Source: Candidatus Aegiribacteria sp. (GTDB lineage Bacteria; Fermentibacterota; Fermentibacteria; Fermentibacterales; JCC-6). From it: a stretch of DNA of 9,434 bases. Below are positions 1-6,147 of this stretch, piece after piece (position 1 is the first letter of the stretch; each line of letters starts with the position of its first letter). The DNA lies in assembly GCA_030640155.1 (NCBI GenBank), contig DAOWJX010000281.1:1-9434 (forward strand). Reading direction: 5' to 3'. The notes below the pieces were generated by a model that was not told the origin of the DNA, did not search any database, and saw only the letters and a program-made list of their open reading frames with translations. The translations under genes and the position numbers were made by a program.

Positions 1-2
1 CG

Positions 3-956
3 ATAGGTGGAACCAGAGCTGCCCGTCAGACTGCAATGGCACATACTCTTTTCAATGTTATTGGTGCAGTATATATGGGATTGCTCATTACCAATAACAA
101 TGGATTCATTCTCAATTTCGTCCGTTCAACATCCGGTGATTCAATGAGGCAGGTAGCCAATGCTCACAGTATGTTTAACATATTCAACGCTTTATTGTTC
201 CTTCCTCTTGTCCCGCTGCTGGCCAGGCTGTGCGAATTTATCATTCCAGACAAAGAAAAAACAGTGCAGGAAGAAATAGAACTTAAACTTGATGAGAATC
301 TTCTTAATTCCCCTTCACTTGCGATAGATAATCTGGAACGTGAGATGGTTAAAATGGCTAACTATGCAGGATCAACAATCCAGCATGGGATTTCCTGTTT
401 CATGACCGGGAGTCCAAATCCGGAAAAAATCATATCCATGGAGGATACGGTCGATTATATGCAGCGAGATCTGACTGTCTATGCATCCAAGATATTCCAG
501 CGGGACCTGGATCAGAATCAATCTTTGAAACTGCCTGTTATCATTCATACTATCAACGATATCGAGAGGATATCTGATCATGCTGTCAATATGGTTGAAG
601 CCAGAGACAGGGTGTCGGGTAATCTTTTGGCAAAAACCGGCCCACTTCCCGATGCCGTTGATCAGGCTGCTTCGATTGTGACAAGCATGGTGGAGTCAAT
701 TGAGACAGCACTTAAGTCTCATGACAGAGTTGCCTCTCAGAAGGTTCTTGCATTTGAAGAGAAACTGAACAGGCTTGAAGAGGATGCAAGAAATTATTAT
801 GCCGATAGCCTTTCAAGTAAGAAGAATGATGGAATGACAGGCCTGGCAATGCTTGATTTTATAGAGTATTGCGAACGTATCGGAGATCACCTGACCAACA
901 TAGCTCAGTCATTGCTGGGTGGAGGTGTCTGGCACGGAATAGATGACATGCACTGA
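3..956 (+). CDS. Na+/phosphate cotransporter (NptA/PNaS family) with C-terminal PhoU-like domain, 5'-truncated
   Basis: This is the 3' part of a sodium-dependent inorganic phosphate importer of the inner membrane; the N-terminal half lies outside the window. The open frame runs from the window edge, and the residues before the ATG at 36 (IGGTRAARQTAM, then AHTLFN) match the conserved G-G-x-x-A-x-R-T-A-x-A-H-x-x-F-N segment of the family, so that ATG is internal, not the start. Two hydrophobic segments remain: one over LFNVIGAVYMGLLI, one over IFNALLFLPLVPLLARL. After them comes about 220 residues of charged, helical sequence containing two PhoU-type helical repeats, each with a signature (INDIERISDHAVNM, then IEYCERIGDHLTNI). 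In this family the PhoU-like domain is cytoplasmic and thought to modulate transport; that role is inferred. The gene ends at TGA 954-956 and is followed by a terminator, so it is not co-transcribed with the next gene by default. Confidence 0.9.
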   Translation: MGGTRAARQTAMAHTLFNVIGAVYMGLLITNNNGFILNFVRSTSGDSMRQVANAHSMFNIFNALLFLPLVPLLARLCEFIIPDKEKTVQEEIELKLDENLLNSPSLAIDNLEREMVKMANYAGSTIQHGISCFMTGSPNPEKIISMEDTVDYMQRDLTVYASKIFQRDLDQNQSLKLPVIIHTINDIERISDHAVNMVEARDRVSGNLLAKTGPLPDAVDQAASIVTSMVESIETALKSHDRVASQKVLAFEEKLNRLEEDARNYYADSLSSKKNDGMTGLAMLDFIEYCERIGDHLTNIAQSLLGGGVWHGIDDMH

Positions 957-1014
957 TAGTTGATCTTGTGTAATGAGTTGACATTTACACTTCAGATAGA
1001 GAGATTTCTACATA

Positions 1015-1041
1015 TCCGGTCAGGAGTTGACCGGACTTTTT
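1015..1041 (+). terminator. Rho-independent terminator after the phosphate transporter gene
   Basis: A perfect 7-bp stem TCCGGTC/GACCGGA (1015-1021 with 1029-1035) encloses a 7-nt loop and is followed by CTTTTT (1036-1041). It lies about 60 nt after the transporter stop codon and 80 nt before the next start, in the right place to close the upstream transcription unit. Confidence 0.85.
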
Positions 1042-1055
1042 CACATGGGAGAGGC

Positions 1056-1114
1056 CGAACCGCTTGCGGTTCGCTGTTGCTTTCCCGCAAGTGCTCGTTC
1101 TCTTGCGGAAAGGA
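1056..1114 (+). promoter_or_regulatory. Structured 5' leader of the cpgS-like gene with two hairpins and a possible alternative fold
   Basis: Two hairpins fill the space between the terminator and the start codon. The first has stem CGAACCG/CGGTTCG (1056-1062 with 1067-1073) capped by a CTTG tetraloop closed by a G-C pair, a stable type. The second pairs TTTCCCGCAAG (1081-1091) with CTTGCGGAAA (1102-1111) with one bulged C, and its 3' arm runs into the Shine-Dalgarno AAGGA (1110-1114). The segment CTTGCGG occurs twice (1063-1069 and 1102-1108), and CCGCAAG (1085-1091) can pair with either copy. The two folds exclude each other, an arrangement used by translational switches. That it regulates anything is inference. 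No known riboswitch class was recognised. Confidence 0.4.
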
Positions 1115-1120
1115 CGACAG

Positions 1121-2446
1121 ATGAACAAGATCAGAACCTTGATACTGGGCGCAGCAGGGCGCGATTTTCATAATTTCAACGTTCTCTATCGGGATAATCC
1201 AAATTACGAAATAGTAGCATTTACTGCTACGCAGATTCCTGATATTGACGGTAGAAAGTACCCTGCAGAACTTGCTGGAGAGCTTTATCCGGATGGCATT
1301 CCCATCTTTGCAGAAGATGATCTTGAAAAGACTATCCACGATAAGAGAATCGAACTCTGTATCATGTCTTACAGTGATCTTTCCGATAATGCTGTAATGG
1401 AACTTGGGTCAAAGGTTAACGCAGCTGGAGCTGACTACATGATGCTTGGAGCTTCCAGAACAATGATTGAGAGTTCGAAACCGGTAATTGCTGTATGTGC
1501 TGTTCGGACAGGTTGCGGCAAGAGCCAGACAACAAGGCGTGTAATCGAGATTCTTCAGGCGGCAGGAAAAAAAGTTGTTGCTATTAGACACCCCATGCCA
1601 TATGGAGATCTTGTAGCTCAGAAAGTCCAGAGATTCGAGACCATAGAGGATCTCTCAATAAACAACTGCACGATTGAAGAGATGGAGGAGTACGAGCCTC
1701 ATATTGAACGCGGTACTGTTGTGTATGCCGGAGTAGACTACGAAGCGATACTCAGAGAAGCCGAGAAAGAGGCGGATATTATTCTGTGGGATGGGGGAAA
1801 CAACGATACTTCTTTCTACAAACCTGATCTCACGATCACTGTTGTTGATCCTCACAGACCCGGACACGAAATATCCTACTATCCCGGACAGATTAATCTC
1901 AGACTGGCCGATGTCGTGGTAATCAATAAAATCGACAGCGCTTATCCTGAGGATGTTGATGAAGTAAGATCGAACATCCGTGCTGTGAATCCTGATGCCA
2001 GGATTGTTGATGCTGCAAGTCCGTTGACTGTAGACAACCCTTCCCTAATTACAGGCGCAAACGTTCTTGTTGTTGAGGATGGACCTACTCTTACGCACGG
2101 TGAGATGGAGTACGGCGCAGGATTCGTTGCGGCTGAGAAATTTGGTGCTGGAGATTATGTTGATCCAAGACCTTTTGCTGTAGGTACTATCATTGATACT
2201 TATGAGAAATACTACGCTGACAGAGAAGAAGCGTTTATTCTTCCAGCGATGGGTTACGGTGAGGACCAGATGAGAGATCTTCAGCAGAGTATCAATGCGA
2301 CTGATTGTGATGTCGTTGTAATTGCTACTCCTATTGATCTCACAAGAATAATCAAGATAAATAAGCCTGTTGTTAGAGTTAGATACGAACTCCAGGAAAT
2401 CGGAAGACCTGATCTTCCTGAAATTCTGGAGTCATTTGTGAAGTAA
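1121..2446 (+). CDS. CpgS-like P-loop NTPase (cyclic 2,3-diphosphoglycerate synthetase family, COG2403-type)
   Basis: The 441-aa product resembles the archaeal enzyme that cyclises 2,3-diphosphoglycerate using ATP; bacterial homologues are often annotated as GTPases and their reaction is not established. The N-terminal part (about 1-115) is Rossmann-like and begins with the characteristic LILGAAGRDFHNFN (residues 7-20). A P-loop-like VRTGCGKS lies at 128-135, a WDGGNND motif at 223-229 in a Walker B/G3-like position, and NKID at 269-272 like the guanine-specificity motif of GTPases. The C-terminal part has no motif I recognise. The ATG at 1121 is chosen because AAGGA sits 6 nt upstream and the family motif begins right after it; a TTG at 1064 in the same frame lies in the loop of a hairpin and lacks a ribosome site. 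The neighbouring kor operon is downstream on the same strand, about 100 nt away with a hairpin between. Family membership is confident; substrate is not. Confidence 0.85.
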   Translation: MNKIRTLILGAAGRDFHNFNVLYRDNPNYEIVAFTATQIPDIDGRKYPAELAGELYPDGIPIFAEDDLEKTIHDKRIELCIMSYSDLSDNAVMELGSKVNAAGADYMMLGASRTMIESSKPVIAVCAVRTGCGKSQTTRRVIEILQAAGKKVVAIRHPMPYGDLVAQKVQRFETIEDLSINNCTIEEMEEYEPHIERGTVVYAGVDYEAILREAEKEADIILWDGGNNDTSFYKPDLTITVVDPHRPGHEISYYPGQINLRLADVVVINKIDSAYPEDVDEVRSNIRAVNPDARIVDAASPLTVDNPSLITGANVLVVEDGPTLTHGEMEYGAGFVAAEKFGAGDYVDPRPFAVGTIIDTYEKYYADREEAFILPAMGYGEDQMRDLQQSINATDCDVVVIATPIDLTRIIKINKPVVRVRYELQEIGRPDLPEILESFVK

Positions 2447-2469
2447 CGGGAATCATAATGAGATACTGT

Positions 2470-2501
2470 GCAGAGGGCAGGTTAATTTCCTGCCCTTCTG
2501 C
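2470..2501 (+). terminator. Strong hairpin between the cpgS-like gene and korD, possible weak terminator or processing site
   Basis: GCAGAGGGCAGG (2470-2481) pairs with CCTGCCCTTCTGC (2489-2501) over 12 bp with one bulged base and a 7-nt TTAATTT loop. The stem begins 24 nt after the stop codon of the cpgS-like gene. The downstream side (GTAATTGATTGC) has no run of T, so factor-independent termination should be weak. It could instead mark a partial terminator, an mRNA-stability element or a processing site between two genes of one transcript. Confidence 0.4.
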
Positions 2502-2548
2502 GTAATTGATTGCTAACCTGTGCAAAACATGAGGGAGGGACAGGTTCA

Positions 2549-2917
2549 ATGACCAGTAAATCTTCACCTGAGAGACAAACCTCCACCGGTAAGAAAAACG
2601 GTGGGAAGGTGAAGGAGAAAAAGGGAACGCAAAAGAATGAAAAAATTATCGAATCTTTCATCCATGTCTTTCCTGACTGGTGCAAGGGCTGTGCGATCTG
2701 CGTTGCATTCTGCCCTGTTGGTGTTCTGGAAATGAAAGACCAGAAGGCTATCGTCGCACACCCTGAGAAGTGTATCAGATGTTATCTGTGCGCAAGGAGA
2801 TGCCCTGATTTCGCAATTGGAATTGCAGATGAAAACGGACGAGTGAACGAGAAGCAGAGCGATTTAAATAGACTGCCAGAAGTAACAGCCGGCAAGGGAG
2901 AGGATGATTCCAGGTGA
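2549..2917 (+). CDS. korD: 2-oxoglutarate:ferredoxin oxidoreductase, delta (2x[4Fe-4S] ferredoxin) subunit
   Basis: This 122-aa protein is the ferredoxin-like electron-transfer subunit of the KGOR complex, carrying electrons from the catalytic core to soluble ferredoxin in the cytoplasm. Two cluster motifs are complete: C45-x2-C48-x2-C51-x3-C55-P and C75-x2-C78-x2-C81-x3-C85-P, as expected for two [4Fe-4S] clusters. The first ~32 residues are a lysine-, serine- and glycine-rich tail of low complexity with no predicted fold, longer than in many KorD proteins, and the C-terminus is also polar. The ATG at 2549 is supported by GGGAGGGA at 2533-2540, 8 nt upstream. The stop codon overlaps the GTG start of korA (GTGA, 2914-2917), which indicates translational coupling. 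The assignment to KGOR rather than another 2-oxoacid oxidoreductase rests on the adjacent KorA/KorB sequences. Confidence 0.9.
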   Translation: MTSKSSPERQTSTGKKNGGKVKEKKGTQKNEKIIESFIHVFPDWCKGCAICVAFCPVGVLEMKDQKAIVAHPEKCIRCYLCARRCPDFAIGIADENGRVNEKQSDLNRLPEVTAGKGEDDSR

Positions 2918-4056
2918 TTGTACCTTGGGGAGAAACCAGACTTATACAGGGAAATGAAGCTGTAGCTCTTGGAGCGGTTGCTGCCGGAATTGAGTTTTTC
3001 GCCGGATACCCGATTACTCCATCAACAGAGATTGCTGAACTCCTGGCGAAGTATATGCCCCTCCTTGGCACGAAATGGATTCAGATGGAGGATGAGATAG
3101 CAAGTATAAGCGCTTTAATAGGTGCGAGACTTGCAGGTGCAAAATCCATGACTGCAACGAGTGGTCCAGGATTCAGCCTCATGCAGGAAGGACTTGGATA
3201 CGCCTGTATGGCTGAGGTTCCACTGGTTCTGGTTAACGTGATGAGAGGCGGTCCCTCTACAGGTCTTCCTACGCAGGCTGCTCAGGGAGACGTTATGCAG
3301 GCACGATGGGGAGCTCATGGAGATCATCCCGTCATTGCATTGGCTCCTTCAAATGTTATTGAGTGTTTTGAGATGACTATCCGGGCTTTCAATCTTTCGG
3401 AACAGTTCAGAACACCCGTAATTCTCCTTCCGGATGAGATCATCGGTCATATGAGAGAGCGAATTACTTTTCCTTCTGAAGGTGATCTTCATGTGGAACC
3501 AAAACCAGTGCCGAATGTACCGGTTGAATGGTACGAGCATTACCACGTTACCGCTTCAAACGTGTCCCCGATGGCATGTATCGGAAGCGGTTACAGATTT
3601 CATGTAACCGGACTGACCCATGATGTTCATGGATTTCCCACCAGGAAAGAAAAGGAAGTTGTCGCAAAAATGAACCGGCTCAAGCATAAGATAACCAGAA
3701 GGCTCGATGAGCTTGAAGATGTCCGCATGCATGATGTAGAAGAAAACCCGGTTACAATTTTCGCTTACGGTTCTGTCTATCGATCTGCTCTTGCTGCCCA
3801 GGCAATGCTTAAGAAGAGAAAGAAGAGAGTCGGTGTTTTTCGTCCTGTTACATTATGGCCCTTCCCTGACAGAACTGTGAAGGAAGAACTTGACTCAAAA
3901 GAAGTTATTCTGGTTCCGGAGCTGAATCAGGGTCAACTGATTCATGAAGTAGAAAGAATGACAAGTGATTCTGTAAGAGTGGTTCCTCTTCACCGTATAG
4001 ACGGGTACGAAATCACTCCCGAAGAAATCGTAAATGCTGTTCTGGAGGTGATGTGA
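2914..4056 (+). CDS. korA: 2-oxoglutarate:ferredoxin oxidoreductase, alpha subunit
   Basis: The 380-aa alpha subunit forms the pyrimidine-binding half of the TPP active site and, with KorB, catalyses CoA-dependent oxidative decarboxylation of 2-oxoglutarate to succinyl-CoA with ferredoxin as acceptor, or the reverse carboxylation. Conserved motifs are GYPITPSTE (31-39), QMEDEIASI (57-65), TATSGPGFSLMQE (80-92) and RGGPSTGLPT (111-120) followed by QGDVMQARWGAHGD (124-137). The RGGPSTGLPT form is typical of KorA; VorB-type ketoisovalerate enzymes have a different sequence after RGGP. Domain I covers about residues 8-190 and the transketolase-C-like domain II about 255-375. The start is GTG at 2914, overlapping the korD stop by 4 nt, with GGGAGAGG about 10 nt upstream. 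Length is normal. Specificity for 2-oxoglutarate is a family inference and has not been tested. Confidence 0.93.
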   Translation: MIVPWGETRLIQGNEAVALGAVAAGIEFFAGYPITPSTEIAELLAKYMPLLGTKWIQMEDEIASISALIGARLAGAKSMTATSGPGFSLMQEGLGYACMAEVPLVLVNVMRGGPSTGLPTQAAQGDVMQARWGAHGDHPVIALAPSNVIECFEMTIRAFNLSEQFRTPVILLPDEIIGHMRERITFPSEGDLHVEPKPVPNVPVEWYEHYHVTASNVSPMACIGSGYRFHVTGLTHDVHGFPTRKEKEVVAKMNRLKHKITRRLDELEDVRMHDVEENPVTIFAYGSVYRSALAAQAMLKKRKKRVGVFRPVTLWPFPDRTVKEELDSKEVILVPELNQGQLIHEVERMTSDSVRVVPLHRIDGYEITPEEIVNAVLEVM

Positions 4057-4898
4057 TGCCTGCTCCGCTTCCGTATGAGTATAAATATCTCAGATCAAAG
4101 AAGAAATTTCCACATGTCTGGTGTCCCGGTTGCGGTATCGGAATCGTCATGGGATCGATTATCAGGGCTGTTGACTCTCTGTCATGGGAAAAGGATAACA
4201 TCGTTATGGTTTCCGGCATTGGATGTACTTCCAGAATGCCGGTCTATGTCGATTTCAACACCATTCATACTACTCACGGCAGGGCTCTGGCTTTTGGCAC
4301 AGGAGTGAAGATGGCTAATCCTTCTCTTAATGTAATGGCTGTGATGGGTGACGGGGATAGCCTGGCAATCGGAGGAAACCATATAATCCATGCTGCAAGA
4401 AGAAACATTAATATCACTGCCATTGTTGTTAATAATGACAATTACGGAATGACAGGCGGACAGTTTTCACCCGTCACTCCCGAAGGAGCCAGAACCGCTA
4501 CAACGCCTTACGGGATGATTGAGCCAGGATTTGATGTGTGTAATCTTATGGAGGGTGCGGGAGCGACCTTTGTCGCTCGTGGAACTGTCTATCATATAAT
4601 AGAACTTGACAAGATTATAACGAGAGCATTCAAGAAGAAAGGGTTCAGTGTAGTTGAAGTTCTTGCCCCATGCCCGACGAATTTTGGCCGGGCAAACAGA
4701 CTGGGCGGACCTGTAGAAATGATGAAACTCCTGAAGGAGAATACCATAAACATCAGTCAGGCGAAGGCAATGAAGCCAGAGGATGCTCATGGGAAAGTAG
4801 TTCGTGGCGTTTTTGTCGACAAGGTTTCAATTCCGTATCAAGAGCGCTACGATAAGCTTTGTGAGAAAGCCAGAAATTCAGCGGGAGCTTCGAGATGA
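4056..4898 (+). CDS. korB: 2-oxoglutarate:ferredoxin oxidoreductase, beta (TPP-binding) subunit
   Basis: The 280-aa beta subunit binds the thiamine pyrophosphate diphosphate group and Mg2+ and carries the proximal [4Fe-4S] cluster of the KGOR core. Visible are CPGCG (C23, C26), GIGCTSR (C57) and PCPTNFGR (C206), the four cysteines expected to ligate the cluster, and the TPP motif GDGD (98-101) followed after about 25 residues by NNDNYGMTGGQ (126-136). The segment THGRALAFGTGVK (73-85) is also typical of the family. Two start codons are possible: GTG at 4053 and ATG at 4056. The ATG is preferred because GGAGG (4044-4048) is then 7 nt upstream, and it overlaps the korA stop by one base (TGATG). 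The stop overlaps the korC start by 4 nt. Nothing is truncated or missing. Confidence 0.94.
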   Translation: MPAPLPYEYKYLRSKKKFPHVWCPGCGIGIVMGSIIRAVDSLSWEKDNIVMVSGIGCTSRMPVYVDFNTIHTTHGRALAFGTGVKMANPSLNVMAVMGDGDSLAIGGNHIIHAARRNINITAIVVNNDNYGMTGGQFSPVTPEGARTATTPYGMIEPGFDVCNLMEGAGATFVARGTVYHIIELDKIITRAFKKKGFSVVEVLAPCPTNFGRANRLGGPVEMMKLLKENTINISQAKAMKPEDAHGKVVRGVFVDKVSIPYQERYDKLCEKARNSAGASR

Positions 4899-5515
4899 AG
4901 AACTACTATGAAATCAGATTATCGGGCGCCGGCGGACAGGGGCTGGCTCTTGCAGGAAGAGTATTCTCTGAATCCTCCATCAAATCCGGTTATAACGTAT
5001 GTCAGACTCAGAGCTACGGCCCAGAAGCAAGAGGAGGAGCCAGCCGTACCGACATCATAATCTCCAGAAAAGAGATTCTCTTCCCCAACTGCAGAGAACT
5101 TGATATTCTCCTCGCAATGAATCAGGAGAGTGCAGACAAGTTTGCTGGAGAAGTGAAAGAAGACGGAATTATTCTTGTGGATACAACATTTGTGAACCAG
5201 ATACCTGTAGGTAAAGTTTATGAATATCCGCTCACCAGGAAAAGTATTGAGGAGTATGAAACTCCAGTGGCTGCGAATATCATAGCGGTTGGAATGATAG
5301 CATCTCTATGCAGATTGTTCAACCTGGAGATCTGGATTGATTCACTTCTAAAAACAGTTCCTGAAAGGTTCATCAAGATGAACCTGAAAGCATTCGAACT
5401 GGGACATAAGGAAGGCAGGGAGATACTGCACGTTGAAGAGGGCAGAGTTCCAATCGCTTATGACAGGAAGCGACCGGTTCCTGATTGTCTTAAAGAGAAC
5501 AACGGTAATAACTAA
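4895..5515 (+). CDS. korC: 2-oxoglutarate:ferredoxin oxidoreductase, gamma subunit
   Basis: The 206-aa gamma subunit completes the heterotetrameric KGOR; in 2-oxoacid:ferredoxin oxidoreductases this domain packs against the core and is linked to CoA binding. It opens with the family's glycine-rich LSGAGGQG (9-16) and continues with YGPEARGG (41-48) and a TDIIIS strand. Later sequence (PVAANIIAVGM, then a helix ending in KMNLKAFELG) also fits the family. The ATG at 4895 overlaps the korB stop (ATGA), with GGGAG at 4883-4887 as ribosome site. It is the last gene of the operon; a hairpin follows within 10 nt of the stop. Separate gamma and delta subunits, together with the gene order delta-alpha-beta-gamma, are common in anaerobic bacteria and archaea. 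Confidence 0.93.
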   Translation: MKNYYEIRLSGAGGQGLALAGRVFSESSIKSGYNVCQTQSYGPEARGGASRTDIIISRKEILFPNCRELDILLAMNQESADKFAGEVKEDGIILVDTTFVNQIPVGKVYEYPLTRKSIEEYETPVAANIIAVGMIASLCRLFNLEIWIDSLLKTVPERFIKMNLKAFELGHKEGREILHVEEGRVPIAYDRKRPVPDCLKENNGNN

Positions 5516-5523
5516 GAGAGTGG

Positions 5524-5547
5524 ATAGCCGGAATGATCTCCGGTTAT
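5524..5547. terminator. Probable bidirectional terminator between convergent korC and the small duplicated-domain gene
   Basis: ATAGCCGGA (5524-5532) pairs with TCCGGTTAT (5539-5547) over 9 bp including one G-T wobble, with a 6-nt loop. On the + strand it is followed by a T-rich tail (ATCTGTTCTATTTT). The stem contains the TAA stop of the minus-strand gene (5544-5546), so that transcript would terminate right at its last codon. The interruption of the T tract lowers confidence. Confidence 0.6.
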
Positions 5548-5933
5548 ATCTGTTCTATTTTAGTGATGAATTCATTGTTGACAAAAGCTCTGATAGTGTT
5601 GCAATCTGAATCAAGGGGCGTTAAGAAAAACCCGAATTTGTCAGGGTGATATCCCATACCTGTCCCGACGAATTCTTCACCATCTCTGAAAAGCACGCGG
5701 TATTGTCTACCGTATGCAGTTTGATAACTATCGAAATCCTTCAAATCCGTATGTTCAGGGTCACCTTCGAAGTCCTTCACAAAAAAGACGGCTTTTAATT
5801 TGTGAATATCTATTATTTCCGTTTCATGATCTTCTATAGCAGCTAGATGAAATGTAGTTCTGTCAGGAGAGAGATCGCTTGTATACCCCTTCTGTATGCT
5901 GCCGTCAGTATAATGCAGAACGACCTTATTCAT
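5544..5933 (-). CDS. Small uncharacterised protein with two internal repeats of a D-G...G...P-D motif
   Basis: The 129-aa soluble protein has no signal peptide or membrane segment. I recognise the general look of a conserved hypothetical family (a LKAVFFVKDFEG segment at 46-57) but cannot give a function. The two halves align without gaps at an offset of 74 residues: D10-G11/D84-G85, G16/G90, P23-D24/P97-D98, F28/F102, L30/L104. This suggests a duplicated small beta-rich unit. The ATG at 5931-5933 is chosen because AAAGGG lies 7 nt before it; a GTG five codons upstream would put that ribosome site inside the coding region. The gene is monocistronic, converges on korC, and has a promoter-like sequence 50-80 nt upstream. 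Confidence 0.75.
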   Translation of the reverse strand: MNKVVLHYTDGSIQKGYTSDLSPDRTTFHLAAIEDHETEIIDIHKLKAVFFVKDFEGDPEHTDLKDFDSYQTAYGRQYRVLFRDGEEFVGTGMGYHPDKFGFFLTPLDSDCNTIRAFVNNEFITKIEQI

Positions 5934-5967
5934 TGTTAACCCTTTCACTAAAATAGGTATACAGCTT

Positions 5968-6016
5968 AATACTTGATAGCTATGAATATATCTACACGGG
6001 GTTTATGTCAAGTATT
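5968..6016. repeat. 9-bp inverted repeat flanking the candidate promoter
   Basis: AATACTTGA (5968-5976) and TCAAGTATT (6008-6016) are perfect inverted repeats 31 nt apart. The right arm overlaps the -35 box and the left arm lies just downstream of the -10. An 8-bp palindrome ATAGCTAT (5976-5983) abuts the left arm. They could be operator half-sites or chance in AT-rich DNA. Confidence 0.4.
5983..6011 (-). promoter_or_regulatory. Candidate sigma70-type promoter for the small duplicated-domain gene
   Basis: Reading on the minus strand there is a perfect -35 box TTGACA (6011-6006). It is followed by overlapping -10 candidates: TATATT with a 15-nt spacer (5990-5985) or TATTCA with a 17-nt spacer (5988-5983). 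The start codon is about 50 nt downstream. Neither -10 is ideal in both sequence and spacing, so this is a candidate only. Confidence 0.45.
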
Positions 6017-6019
6017 TAA

Positions 6020-6139
6020 GGTCAGGTCTTAAAATATTAGCGTTTACAGTTACATTAGGGTCAGGTCTTGCATTTAAGCATTTATTGCTATCTTTTATTA
6101 TATGAAGACTATAAACGCTTGAATGCAAGACCTGACCCT
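6020..6139. repeat. GGTCAGGTCTT repeat cluster with a 23-bp inverted repeat; likely remnant of a palindromic mobile or REP-like element
   Basis: The motif GGTCAGGTCTT occurs at 6020-6030 and again at 6059-6069, and its reverse complement lies at 6127-6137. The last two belong to a long inverted repeat: 6057-6079 pairs with 6117-6139 over 23 positions with a single G-T mismatch, enclosing a 37-nt AT-rich loop. A further pair, AGCGTTTA (6039-6046) with TAAACGCT (6112-6119), overlaps the right arm and would compete with it. The right arm ends 8 nt from the stop codon of the radical SAM gene. The motif resembles palindromes I associate with IS200/RAYT-type elements in uncultured bacteria; that link is from memory. 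No transposase is present. The hairpin might also serve as a 3' end for the minus-strand transcript, though it lacks a T tract. Confidence 0.6.
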
Positions 6140-6147
6140 GGAGCTTA

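Noticed and set aside
978..1006. TTGACA at 978-983 as a promoter for the cpgS-like gene
   Set aside because: No acceptable -10 box at 16-18 nt, and the transcript would run straight into the terminator at 1015-1041.
1064..1120. TTG at 1064 as an upstream start for the cpgS-like gene
   Set aside because: The codon lies in the loop of a hairpin without a ribosome site, and the family N-terminal motif begins right after the ATG at 1121, which has AAGGA 6 nt upstream.
2914..4056. Assignment of the alpha subunit as VorB (2-ketoisovalerate oxidoreductase)
   Set aside because: The RGGPSTGLPT and QGDVMQARWGAHGD motifs follow the KorA pattern, not the VorB one.
5949..6147. CRISPR array or small RNA gene in the repeat-rich gap
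   Set aside because: Repeats are in mixed orientation and irregular spacing, with no spacer series; no tRNA-like or known ncRNA fold is seen.
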